Assembly (NCBI GenBank): GCA_964057225.1
Contig: OZ059900.1
Location: forward strand, 25,187,638-25,251,637
From: Auanema rhodensis
Lineage: Eukaryota; Nematoda; Chromadorea; Rhabditida; Rhabditidae
Direction: 5' to 3'
DNA: 64,000 nucleotides
How positions within the stretch are numbered: the first letter of the stretch is position 1; each line of letters opens with the position of its first letter. This document shows, piece after piece, positions 1 through 10,606 of the stretch. A model generated the notes under the pieces. That model did no database searches. It saw only the letters and a program-made list of their open reading frames with translations, and was not told the origin of the DNA. Made by a program: the position numbers and the translations under genes.

Positions 1-684
1 GACGACTCATATGAACAAAAATCGATTTAATCAATATTAGCCATAAGGGGCGTGCCCTCAGAATATGCTAATTTCCTTAATTTTCTAACCCCTGTTTTTT
101 TGTCGTGAAAGTGGAACTAGACGTTGTACGAACAATTTTGAGCTAGGTTTCATTGACATTGCATGAGTTTGAACACATGAAATCGTAAGTCAAAACCTTG
201 TTTACAGCGAAATTTCCAAAAACTGGTTTTCCAGCATAATAAAATATTTCTCATGGGAAATACTGTGTTTTTGTATTTTTCTAGTGTTCAGCAGGTAAAA
301 TGCTTCATTTTAGTATGTAACACGCTGAAATTCGTTGCATTTGACGACTCATATGAACAAAAATCGATTTAATCAATATTAGCCATAAGGGGCGTGCCCT
401 CAGAATATGCTAATTTCCTTAATTTTCTAACCCCTGTTTTTTTGTCGTGAAAGTGGAACTAGACGTTGTACGAACAATTTTGAGCTAGGTTTCATTGACA
501 TTGCATGAGTTTGAACACATGAAATCGTAAGTCAAAACCTTGTTTACAGCGAAATTTCCAAAAACTGGTTTTCCAGCATAATAAAATATTTCTCATGGGA
601 AAAACTGTGTTTTTGTATTTTTCTAGTGTTCAGCATGTAAAATGCTTCATTTTAGTATGTAACACGCTGAAATTTGTTGCATTT
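1..684. repeat. A-B pair at the left edge
   Basis: Unit 1 is type A (AGCAGGTAAAATGC) and unit 2 is type B (GGGAAAAACT with TTTG at p331-334). They continue into the A-B-C trimers that follow; the missing C unit suggests a deletion or an unequal-exchange boundary. Confidence 0.8.
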
Positions 685-1710
685 GACGACTCATATGAAC
701 AAAAATCGATTTAATCAATATTAGCCATAAGGGGCGTGCCCTCAGAATATGCTAATTTCCTTAATTTTCTAACCCCTGTTTTTTTGTCGTGAAAGTGGAA
801 CTAGACGTTGTACGAACAATTTTGAGCTAGGTTTCATTGACATTGCATGAGTTTGAACACATGAAATCGTAAGTCAAAACCTTGTTTACAGCGAAATTTC
901 CAAAAACTGGTTTTCCAGCATAATAAAATATTTCTCATGGGAAATACTGTGTTTTTGTATTTTTCTAGTGTTCAGCAGGTAAAATGCTTCATTTTAGTAT
1001 GTAACACGCTGAAATTCGTTGCATTTGACGACTCATATGAACAAAAATCGATTTAATCAATATTAGCCATAAGGGGCGTGCCCTCAGAATATGCTAATTT
1101 CCTTAATTTTCTAACCCCTGTTTTTTTGTCGTGAAAGTGGAACTAGACGTTGTACGAACAATTTTGAGCTAGGTTTCATTGACATTGCATGAGTTTGAAC
1201 ACATGAAATCGTAAGTCAAAACCTTGTTTACAGCGAAATTTCCAAAAACTGGTTTTCCAGCATAATAAAATATTTCTCATGGGAAAAACTGTGTTTTTGT
1301 ATTTTTCTAGTGTTCAGCATGTAAAATGCTTCATTTTAGTATGTAACACGCTGAAATTTGTTGCATTTGACGACTCATATGAACAAAAATCGATTTAATC
1401 AATATTAGCCATAAGGGGCGTGCCCTCAGAATATGCTAATTTCCTTCATTTTCTAACCCCTGTTTTTTTGTCGTGAAAGTGGAACTAGACGTTGTACGAA
1501 CAATTTTGAGCTAGGTTTCATTGACATTGCATGAGTTTGAACACATGAAATCGTAAGTCAAAACCTTGTTCACAGCGAAATTTCCAAAAACTGGTTTTCC
1601 AGCATAATAAAATATTTCTCAAGGGAAAAACTGTGTTTTTATATTTTTCTAGTGTTCAGCATGTGAAATGCTTTATTTTAGTATGTAACACGCTGAAATT
1701 TGTTGCATTT
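685..1710. repeat. A-B-C trimer higher-order repeat, copy 1
   Basis: Three units form a 1,026-bp higher-order unit: type A at 685, type B at 1027 and type C at 1369. Type C has TTCACAGCG, TCAAGGG, TTATATTT and GTGAAATGCTTTATT. A private p79 C (TTCCTTCATT) in the C unit separates this copy from the next. Confidence 0.85.
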
Positions 1711-2736
1711 GACGACTCATATGAACAAAAATCGATTTAATCAATATTAGCCATAAGGGGCGTGCCCTCAGAATATGCTAATTTCCTTAATTTTCTAACC
1801 CCTGTTTTTTTGTCGTGAAAGTGGAACTAGACGTTGTACGAACAATTTTGAGCTAGGTTTCATTGACATTGCATGAGTTTGAACACATGAAATCGTAAGT
1901 CAAAACCTTGTTTACAGCGAAATTTCCAAAAACTGGTTTTCCAGCATAATAAAATATTTCTCATGGGAAATACTGTGTTTTTGTATTTTTCTAGTGTTCA
2001 GCAGGTAAAATGCTTCATTTTAGTATGTAACACGCTGAAATTCGTTGCATTTGACGACTCATATGAACAAAAATCGATTTAATCAATATTAGCCATAAGG
2101 GGCGTGCCCTCAGAATATGCTAATTTCCTTAATTTTCTAACCCCTGTTTTTTTGTCGTGAAAGTGGAACTAGACGTTGTACGAACAATTTTGAGCTAGGT
2201 TTCATTGACATTGCATGAGTTTGAACACATGAAATCGTAAGTCAAAACCTTGTTTACAGCGAAATTTCCAAAAACTGGTTTTCCAGCATAATAAAATATT
2301 TCTCATGGGAAAAACTGTGTTTTTGTATTTTTCTAGTGTTCAGCATGTAAAATGCTTCATTTTAGTATGTAACACGCTGAAATTTGTTGCATTTGACGAC
2401 TCATATGAACAAAAATCGATTTAATCAATATTAGCCATAAGGGGCGTGCCCTCAGAATATGCTAATTTCCTTAATTTTCTAACCCCTGTTTTTTTGTCGT
2501 GAAAGTGGAACTAGACGTTGTACGAACAATTTTGAGCTAGGTTTCATTGACATTGCATGAGTTTGAACACATGAAATCGTAAGTCAAAACCTTGTTCACA
2601 GCGAAATTTCCAAAAACTGGTTTTCCAGCATAATAAAATATTTCTCAAGGGAAAAACTGTGTTTTTATATTTTTCTAGTGTTCAGCATGTGAAATGCTTT
2701 ATTTTAGTATGTAACACGCTGAAATTTGTTGCATTT
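1711..2736. repeat. A-B-C trimer higher-order repeat, copy 2
   Basis: The same A, B and C order at 1711, 2053 and 2395, nearly identical to the preceding 1,026 bp. Confidence 0.85.
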
Positions 2737-3762
2737 GACGACTCATATGAACAAAAATCGATTTAATCAATATTAGCCATAAGGGGCGTGCCCTCAGAAT
2801 ATGCTAATTTTCTTAATTTTCTAACCCCTGTTTTTTTGTCGTGAAAGTGGAACTAGACGTTGTACGAACAATTTTGAGCTAGGTTTCATTGACATTGCAT
2901 GAGTTTGAACACATGAAATCGTAAGTCAAAACCTTGTTTACAGCGAAATTTCCAAAAACTGGTTTTCCAGCATAATAAAATATTTCTCATGGGAAATACT
3001 GTGTTTTTGTATTTTTCTAGTGTTCAACATGTAAAATGCTTCATTTTAGTATGTAACACGCTGAAATTCGTTGCATTTGACGACTCATATGAACAAAAAT
3101 CGATTTAATCAATATTAGCCATAAGGGGCGTGCCCTCAGAATATGCTAATTTCCTTAATTTTCTAACCCCTGTTTTTTTGTCGTGAAAGTGGAACTAGAC
3201 GTTGTACGAACAATTTTGAGCTAGGTTTCATTGACATTGCATGAGTTTGAACACATGAAATCGTAAGTCAAAACCTTGTTTACAGCGAAATTTCCAAAAA
3301 CTGGTTTTCCAGCATAATAAAATATTTCTCATGGGAAAAACTGTGTTTTTGTATTTTTCTAGTGTTCAGCATGTAAAATGCTTCATTTTAGTATGTAACA
3401 CGCTGAAATTTGTTGCATTTGACGACTCATATGAACAAAAATCGATTTAATCAATATTAGCCATAAGGGGCGTGCCCTCAGAATATGCTAATTTCCTTAA
3501 TTTTCTAACCCCTGTTTTTTTGTCGTGAAAGTGGAACTAGACGTTGTACGAACAATTTTGAGCTAGGTTTCATTGACATTGCATGAGTTTGAACACATGA
3601 AATCGTAAGTCAAAACCTTGTTCACAGCGAAATTTCCAAAAACTGGTTTTCCAGCATAATAAAATATTTCTCAAGGGAAAAACTGTGTTTTTATATTTTT
3701 TTAGTGTTCAGCATGTGAAATGCTTTATTTTAGTATGTAACACGCTGAAATTTGTTGCATTT
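2737..3762. repeat. A-B-C trimer higher-order repeat, copy 3 (variant first unit)
   Basis: The first unit has TTCAACATG in place of the type A motif and TTTTCTT at p71-77; units at 3079 and 3421 are B and C. The C unit has a private extra T in place of C before TAGTG (p281). Confidence 0.8.
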
Positions 3763-5130
3763 GACGACTCATATGAACAAAAATCGATTTAATCAATATT
3801 AGCCATAAGGGGCGTGCCCTCAGAATATGCTAATTTCCTTAATTTTCTAACCCCTGTTTTTTTGTCGTGAAAGTGGAACTAGACGTTGTACGAACAATTT
3901 TGAGCTAGGTTTCATTGACATTGCATGAGTTTGAACACATGAAATCGTAAGTCAAAACCTTGTTTACAGCGAAATTTCCAAAAACTGGTTTTCCAGCATA
4001 ATAAAATATTTCTCATGGGAAATACTGTGTTTTTGTATTTTTCTAGTGTTCAGCAGGTAAAATGCTTCATTTTAGTATGTAACACGCTGAAATTCGTTGC
4101 ATTTGACGACTCATATGAACAAAAATCGATTTAATCAATATTAGCCATAAGGGGCGTGCCCTCAGAATATGCTAATTTCCTTAATTTTCTAACCCCTGTT
4201 TTTTTGTCGTGAAAGTGGAACTAGACGTTGTACGAACAATTTTGAGCTAGGTTTCATTGACATTGCATGAGTTTGAACACATGAAATCGTAAGTCAAAAC
4301 CTTGTTTACAGCGAAATTTCCAAAAACTGGTTTTCCAGCATAATAAAATATTTCTCATGGGAAATACTGTGTTTTTGTATTTTTCTAGTGTTCAACATGT
4401 AAAATGCTTCATTTTAGTATGTAACACGCTGAAATTCGTTGCATTTGACGACTCATATGAACAAAAATCGATTTAATCAATATTAGCCATAAGGGGCGTG
4501 CCCTCAGAATATGCTAATTTCCTTAATTTTCTAACCCCTGTTTTTTTGTCGTGAAAGTGGAACTAGACGTTGTACGAACAATTTTGAGCTAGGTTTCATT
4601 GACATTGCATGAGTTTGAACACATGAAATCGTAAGTCAAAACCTTGTTTACAGCGAAATTTCCAAAAACTGGTTTTCCAGCATAATAAAATATTTCTCAT
4701 GGGAAAAACTGTGTTTTTGTATTTTTCTAGTGTTCAGCATGTAAAATGCTTCATTTTAGTATGTAAAACGCTGAAATTCGTTGCATTTGACGACTCATAT
4801 GAACAAAAATCGATTTAATCAATATTAGCCATAAGGGGCGTGCCCTCAGAATATGCTAATTTCCTTAATTTTCTAACCCCTGTTTTTTTGTCGTGAAAGT
4901 GGAACTAGACGTTGTACGAACAATTTTGAGCTAGGTTTCATTGACATTGCATGAGTTTGAACACATGAAATCGTAAGTCAAAACCTTGTTTACAGCGAAA
5001 TTTCCAAAAACTGGTTTTCCAGCATAATAAAATATTTCTCATGGGAAATACTGTGTTTTTGTATTTTTTTAGTGTTCAGCATGTAAAATGCGTCATTTTA
5101 GTATGTAAAACGCTGAAATTCGTTGCATTT
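3763..5130. repeat. Transition units after the trimer block
   Basis: Unit 3763 is type A and unit 4105 carries the TTCAACATG variant seen at 2737. Unit 4447 is B-like but with TAAAACG and TTCG, and unit 4789 is type E, the first of that type. No higher-order register is kept here; this is where the left block gives way to E/F types. Confidence 0.75.
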
Positions 5131-7524
5131 GACGACTCATATGAACAAAAAGCGATTTAATCAATATTAGCCATAAGGGGCGTGCCCTCAGAATATGCTA
5201 ATTTCCTTAATTTTCTAACCCCTGTTTTTTTGTCGTGAAAGTGGAACTAGACGTTGTACGAACAATTTTGAGCTAGGTTTCATTGACATTGCATGAGTTT
5301 GAACACATGCAATCGTAAGTCAAAACCTTGTTTACAGCGAAATTTCCAAAAACTGGTTTTCCAGCATAATAAAATATTTCTCATGGGAAATACTGTGTTT
5401 TTGTATTTTTCTAGTGTTCAGCATGTAAAATGCTTCATTTTAGTATGTAACACGCTGAAATTTGTTGCATTTGACGACTCATATGAACAAAAATCGATTT
5501 AATCAATATTAGCCATAAGGGGCGTGCCCTCAGAATATGCTAATTTCCTTAATTTTCTAACCCCTGTTTTTTTGTCGTGAAAGTGGAACTAGACGTTGTA
5601 CGAACAATTTTGAGCTAGGTTTCATTGACATTGCATGAGTTTGAACAAATGAAATCGTAAGTCAAAACCTTGTTTACATCGAAATTTCCAAAAACTGGTT
5701 TTCCAGCATAATAAAATATTTCTCATGGGAAATACTGTGTTTTTGTATTTTTTTAGTGTTCAGCATGTAAAATGCGTCATTTTAGTATGTAAAACGCTGA
5801 AATTCGTTGCATTTGACGACTCATATGAACAAAAATCGATTTAATCAATATTAGCCATAAGGGGCGTGCCCTCAGAATATGCTAATTTCCTTAATTTTCT
5901 AACCCCTGTTTTTTTGTCGTGAAAGTGGAACTAGACGTTGTACGAACAATTTTGAGCTAGGTTTCATTGACATTGCATGAGTTTGAACACATGCAATCGT
6001 AAGTCAAAACCTTGTTTACAGCGAAATTTCCAAAAACTGGTTTTCCAGCATAATAAAATATTTCTCATGGGAAATACTGTGTTTTTGTATTTTTCTAGTG
6101 TTCAGCATGTAAAATGCTTCATTTTAGTATGTAACACGCTGAAATTTGTTGCATTTGACGACTCATATGAACAAAAATCGATTTAATCAATATTAGCCAT
6201 AAGGGGCGTGCCCTCAGAATATGCTAATTTCCTTAATTTTCTAACCCCTGTTTTTTTGTCGTGAAAGTGGAACTAGACGTTGTACGAACAATTTTGAGCT
6301 AGGTTTCATTGACATTGCATGAGTTTGAACACATGAAATCGTAAGTCAAAACCTTGTTTACAGCGAAATTTCCAAAAACTGGTTTTCCAGCATAATAAAA
6401 TATTTCTCATGGGAAAAACTGTGTTTTTGTATTTTTCTAGTGTTCAGCATGTAAAATGCTTCATTTTAGTATGTAACACGCTGAAATTCGTTGCATTTGA
6501 CGACTCATATGAACAAAAATCGATTTAATCAATATTAGCCATAAGGGGCGTGCCCTCAGAATATGCTAATTTCCTTAATTTTCTAACCCCTGTTTTTTTG
6601 TCGTGAAAGTGGAACTAGACGATGTACGAACAATTTTGAGCTAGGTTTCATTGACATTGCATAAGTTTGAACACATGCAATCGTAAGTCAAAACCTTGTT
6701 TACAGCGAAATTTCCAAAAACTGGTTTTCCAGCATAATACAATATTTCTCATGGGAAATACTGTGTTTTTGTATTTTTCTAGTGTTCAGAATGTAGAATG
6801 CTTCATTTTAGTATGTAACACGCTGAAATTCGTTGCATTTGACGACTCATATGAACAAAAATCGATTTTATCAATATTAGCCATAAGGGGCGTGCCCTCA
6901 GAATATGCTAATTTCCTTAATTTTCTAACCCCTGTTTTTTTGTCGTGAAAGTGGAACTAGACGTTGTACGAACAATTTTGAGCTAGGTTTCATTGACATT
7001 GCATAAGTTTGAACACATGCAATCGTAAGTCAAAACCTTGTTTACAGCGAAATTTCCAAAAACTGGTTTTCCAGCATAATAAAATATTTCTCATGGGAAA
7101 TACTGTGTTTTTGTATTTTTCTAGTGTTCAGCATGTAAAATGCTTCATTTTAGTATGTAACACGCTGAAATTTGTTGCATTTGACGACTCATATGAACAA
7201 AAATCGATTTAATCAATATTAGCCATAAGGGGCGTGCCCTCAGAATATGCTAATTTCCTTAATTTTCTAACCCCTGTTTTTTTGTCGTGAAAGTGGAACT
7301 AGACGTTGTACGAACAATTTTGAGCTAGGTTTCATTGACATTGCATGAGTTTGAACAAATGAAATCGTAAGTCAAAACCTTGTTTACAGCGAAATTTCCA
7401 AAAACTGGTTTTCCAGCATAAAAAAATATTTCTCATGGGAAATACTGTGTTTTTGTATTTTTTTAATGTTCAGCATGTAAAATGCTTCATTTTGATATGT
7501 AAAACGCTGAAATTCGTTGCATTT
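5131..7524. repeat. Seven-unit block, copy 1
   Basis: Order of units: F with p22 G (5131), E with AACAAATG and ACATCG (5473), F (5815), p261 A (6157), p124 A plus p165 A (6499), p29 T plus p165 A (6841), and AACAAATG with TTTAATG and TTGATATG (7183). The same order recurs 25,309 bp to the right at 30440-32833. Within unit 6499 the stretch from about 6740 to 6821 is type G, unlike its partner, which suggests a conversion patch. Confidence 0.85.
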
Positions 7525-7866
7525 GACGACTCATATGAACAAAAATCGATTTTATCAATATTAGCCATAAGGGGCGTGCCCTCAGAATATGCTAATTTCC
7601 TTAATTTTCTAACCCCTGTTTTTTTGTCGTGAAAGTGGAACTAGACGTTGTACGAACAATTTTGAGCTAGGTTTCATTGACATTGCATGAGTTTGAACAC
7701 ATGAAATCGTAAGTCAAAACCTTGTTTACAGCGAAATTTCCAAAAACTGGTTTTCCAGCATAATAAAATATTTCTCATGGGAAATACTGTGTTTTTGTAT
7801 TTTTTTAGTGTTCAGCATGTAAAATGCGTCATTTTAGTATGTAAAACGCTGAAATTCGTTGCATTT
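7525..7866. repeat. Single type E unit (p29 T)
   Basis: This unit carries the p29 T variant (TTTTATC) and the type E set p281 T, p304 G, p321 A. It joins the seven-unit block to an isolated A-B-C trimer. Confidence 0.8.
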
Positions 7867-8892
7867 GACGACTCATATGAACAAAAATCGATTTTATCAA
7901 TATTAGCCATAAGGGGCGTGCCCTCAGAATATGCTAATTTCCTTAATTTTCTAACCCCTGTTTTTTTGTCGTGAAAGTGGAACTAGACGTTGTACGAACA
8001 ATTTTGAGCTAGGTTTCATTAACATTGCATGAGTTTGAACACATGAAATCGTAAGTCAAAACCTTGTTTACAGCGAAATTTCCAAAAACTGGTTTTCCAG
8101 CATAATAAAATATTTCTCATGGGAAATACTGTGTTTTTGTATTTTTCTAGTGTTCAGCAGGTAAAATGCTTCATTTTAGTATGTAACACGCTGAAATTCG
8201 TTGCATTTGACGACTCATATGAACAAAAATCGATTTAATCAATATTAGCCATAAGGGGCGTGCCCTCAGAATATGCTAATTTCCTTAATTTTCTAACCCC
8301 TGTTTTTTTGTCGTGAAAGTGGAACTAGACGTTGTACGAACAATTTTGAGCTAGGTTTCATTGACATTGCATGAGTTTGAACACATGAAATCGTAAGTCA
8401 AAACCTTGTTTACAGCGAAATTTCCAAAAACTGGTTTTCCAGCATAATAAAATATTTCTCATGGGAAAAACTGTGTTTTTGTATTTTTCTAGTGTTCAGC
8501 ATGTAAAATGCTTCATTTTAGTATGTAACACGCTGAAATTTGTTGCATTTGACGACTCATATGAACAAAAATCGATTTAATCAATATTAGCCATAAGGGG
8601 CGTGCCCTCAGAATATGCTAATTTCCTTAATTTTCTAACCCCTGTTTTTTTGTCGTGAAAGTGGAACTAGACGTTGTACGAACAATTTTGAGCTAGGTTT
8701 CATTGACATTGCATGAGTTTGAACACATGAAATCGTAAGTCAAAACCTTGTTCACAGCGAAATTTCCAAAAACTGGTTTTCCAGCATAATAAAATATTTC
8801 TCAAGGGAAAAACTGTGTTTTTATATTTTTCTAGTGTTCAGCATGTGAAATGCTTTATTTTAGTATGTAACACGCTGAAATTTGTTGCATTT
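7867..8892. repeat. Isolated A-B-C trimer
   Basis: Units at 7867 (A, with p29 T and CATTAAC), 8209 (B) and 8551 (C) repeat the trimer of the left edge, about 4.1 kb after that block ended. This shows that the trimer was copied or separated by insertion of the E/F block. Confidence 0.85.
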
Positions 8893-10260
8893 GACGACTC
8901 ATATGAACAAAAATCGATTTAATCAATATTAGCCATAAGGGGCGTGCCCTCAGAATATGCTAATTTCCTTAATTTTCTAACCCCTGTTTTTTTGTCGTGA
9001 AAGTGGAACTAGACGTTGTACGAACAATTTTGAGCTAGGTTTCATTGACATTGCATGAGTTTGAACACATGAAATCGTAAGTCAAAACCTTGTTTACAGC
9101 GAAATTTCCAAAAACTGGTTTTCCAGCATAATAAAATATTTCTCATGGGAAAAACTGTGTTTTTGTATTTTTCTAGTGTTCAGCATGTAAAATGCTTCAT
9201 TTTAGTATGTAAAACGCTGAAATTAGTTGCATTTGACGACTCATATGAACAAAAATCGATTTAATCAATATTAGCCATAAGGGGCGTGCCCTCAGAATAT
9301 GCTAATTTCCTTAATTTTCTAACCCCTGTTTTTTTGTCGTGAAAGTGGAACTAGACGTTGTACGAACAATTTTGAGCTAGGTTTCATTAACATTGCATGA
9401 GTTTGAACACATGAAATCGTAAGTCAAAACCTTGTTTACAGCGAAATTTCCAAAAACTGGTTTTCCAGCATAATAAAATATTTCTCATGGGAAATACTGA
9501 GTTTTTGTATTTTTCTAGTGTTCAGCATGTAAAATGCTTCATTTTAGTATGTAAAACGCTGAAATTCGTTGCATTTGACGACTCATATGAACAAAAATCG
9601 ATTTAATCAATATTAGCCATAAGGGGCGTGCCCTCAGAATATGCTAATTTCCTTAAATTTCTAACCCCTGTTTTTTTGTCGTGAAAGTGGAACTAGACGT
9701 TGTACGAACAATTTTGAGCTAGGTTTCATTGACATTGCATGAGTTTGAACACATGAAATCGTAAGTCAAAACCTTGTTTACAGCGAAATTTCCAAAAACT
9801 GGTTTTCCAGCATAATAAAATATTTCTCATGGGAAATACTGTGTTTTTGTATTTTTTTAGTGTTCAGCATGTAAAATGCGTCATTTTAGTATGTAAAACG
9901 CTGAAATTCGTTGCATTTGACGACTCATATGAACAAAAATCGATTTTATCAATATTAGCCATAAGGGGTGTGCCCTCAGAATATGCTGATTTCCTTAATT
10001 TTCTAACCCCTGTTTTTTTGTCGTGAAAGTGGAACTAGACGTTGTACGAACAATTTTGAGCTAGGTTTCATTGACATTGCATGAGTTTGAACACATGAAA
10101 TCGTAAGTCAAAACCTTGTTTACAGCGAAATTTCCAAAAACTGGTTTTCCAGCATAATACAATATTTCTCATGGGAAATACTGTGTTTTTGTATTTTTCT
10201 AGTGTTCAGAATGTAGAATGCTTCATTTTAGTATGTAACACGCTGAAATTCGTTGCATTT
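8893..10260. repeat. Mixed units with private changes
   Basis: Unit 8893 is B-like with TAAAACG and TTAG. Unit 9235 has CATTAAC and ATACTGAG. Unit 9577 is type E with CCTTAAATTT. Unit 9919 is type G with GGGGTG and GCTGAT. Several changes are found only here. No higher-order period is visible. Confidence 0.75.
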
Positions 10261-10431
10261 GACGACTCATATGAACAAAAATCGATTTAATCAATATTAG
10301 CCATAAGGGGCGTGCCCTCAGAATATGCTAATTTCCTTAATTTTCTAACCCCTGTTTTTTTGTCGTGAAAGTGGAACTAGACGTTGTACGAACAATTTTG
10401 AGCTAGGTTTCATTGACATTGCATGAGTTTG
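10261..10431. repeat. First 171-bp half of the monomer (putative ancient half-unit)
   Basis: The 342-bp unit appears to be a diverged dimer. CTGTTTTTTTGT at p92-103 matches CTGTGTTTTTGT at p263-274 in 11 of 12 bases, exactly 171 apart. ATTTTGAG at p135 pairs with ATTTTAG at p307, TTGCAT at p159 with p335, CACATGAA at p174 with CATATGAA of the next unit's p8, and ATCG at p182 with the next unit's p21. The offsets drift smoothly from 171 to about 181, as expected for homologous halves with small indels. The remaining sequence is too diverged to align confidently by eye. Confidence 0.5.
10290..10381. other. Low-variation core of the monomer (p30-p121)
   Basis: Across the array this stretch changes rarely. 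The recurrent variants I see are at p41, p49, p65, p75 and p96, plus isolated single-copy changes. It contains the most G+C-rich patch of the unit, GGGGCGTGCCC, which includes a GGGC-GT-GCCC inverted repeat. Two units at the right end have lost part of its right flank through a 15-bp deletion (p107-121). Lower variation could reflect a bound protein or simply recent spread of one version of this segment; the sequence does not decide. Confidence 0.45.
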
Positions 10432-10482
10432 AACACATGAAATCGTAAGTCAAAACCTTGTTTACAGCGAAATTTCCAAAAA

Positions 10483-10494
10483 CTGGTTTTCCAG
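10483..10494. other. Short perfect hairpin CTGG-TTTT-CCAG
   Basis: A four-base stem with a T4 loop at p223-234, overlapping an AAAAC-TG-GTTTT inverted repeat. It is present in nearly every unit. It is broken in type G copies with p224 A or AATAGG, and where the right arm becomes ATAG (units 13 kb to 19 kb). Because it is short, it may be incidental. Confidence 0.35.
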
Positions 10495-10549
10495 CATAAT
10501 AAAATATTTCTCATGGGAAATACTGTGTTTTTGTATTTTTCTAGTGTTC

Positions 10550-10564
10550 AGCATGTAAAATGCT
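10550..10564. other. Inverted repeat AGCAT-GTAAA-ATGCT
   Basis: A five-base perfect stem with a five-base loop at p290-304. Type A (p294 G), type G (p292 A) and type E (p304 G) each destroy one pair, so the structure is polymorphic among units and not strictly maintained. Confidence 0.35.
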
Positions 10565-10589
10565 TCATTTTAGTATGTAACACGCTGAA

Positions 10590-10606
10590 ATTCGTTGCAT
10601 TTGACG
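10590..10606 (+). other. CENP-B-box-like half motif (weak)
   Basis: The 17 bases starting at p330 and crossing the unit junction read ATTCGTTGCATTTGACG. Against the mammalian CENP-B box, nine of 17 positions agree, including TTCGTTG and the central A. Of the essential core, TTCG and A are present, but CGGG is replaced by TGAC. It recurs in every unit; in roughly a quarter of units TTCG is TTTG. Because half the required core is missing, this is a resemblance and not a predicted CENP-B site. Confidence 0.2.

Larger units (their letters stand above)
10261..10602. repeat. Reference 342-bp monomer (commonest-base copy)
   Basis: This unit carries the commonest base at nearly all diagnostic positions, so it is a convenient reference. 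Anatomy by position in the unit: CATATG at p8-13, ATCGAT at p21-26, AATATT at p33-38, a G+C-rich patch GGGGCGTGCCC at p47-57, a T7 run at p95-101, GTAAGT at p185-190, TGTTTACA at p199-206, a CTGG-TTTT-CCAG hairpin at p223-234, AATAAA at p238-243, a GT/T-rich tract at p263-280, an AGCAT/ATGCT inverted repeat at p290-304, and TTCGTTGCA at p331-339. The same form with few changes occurs at 10603, 10945, 11629, 12655, 14365, 16417, 18469, 24625 and 24967. Confidence 0.9.
10432..10602. repeat. Second 171-bp half of the monomer (variable half)
   Basis: This is the partner of the preceding half in the proposed ancestral dimer. It carries most of the diagnostic substitutions that define unit types A to H (p180, 203, 207, 224, 242, 254, 256, 261, 273, 281, 284, 292-298, 304-306, 312-313, 321, 333). 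Its dimer relationship rests on the collinear motif pairs described for the first half. Confidence 0.5.

Noticed and set aside
10351-10366. T7 run after CCCCTG as a bacterial-type terminator
   Set aside because: There is no stable G+C-rich hairpin directly before it, no gene upstream, and it recurs every 342 bp as part of the satellite.
10459-10466. TGTTTACA as a forkhead-type binding site
   Set aside because: The eight-base match is expected by chance in AT-rich DNA. It is altered to GTTCACA in type C units and nothing else supports regulation.
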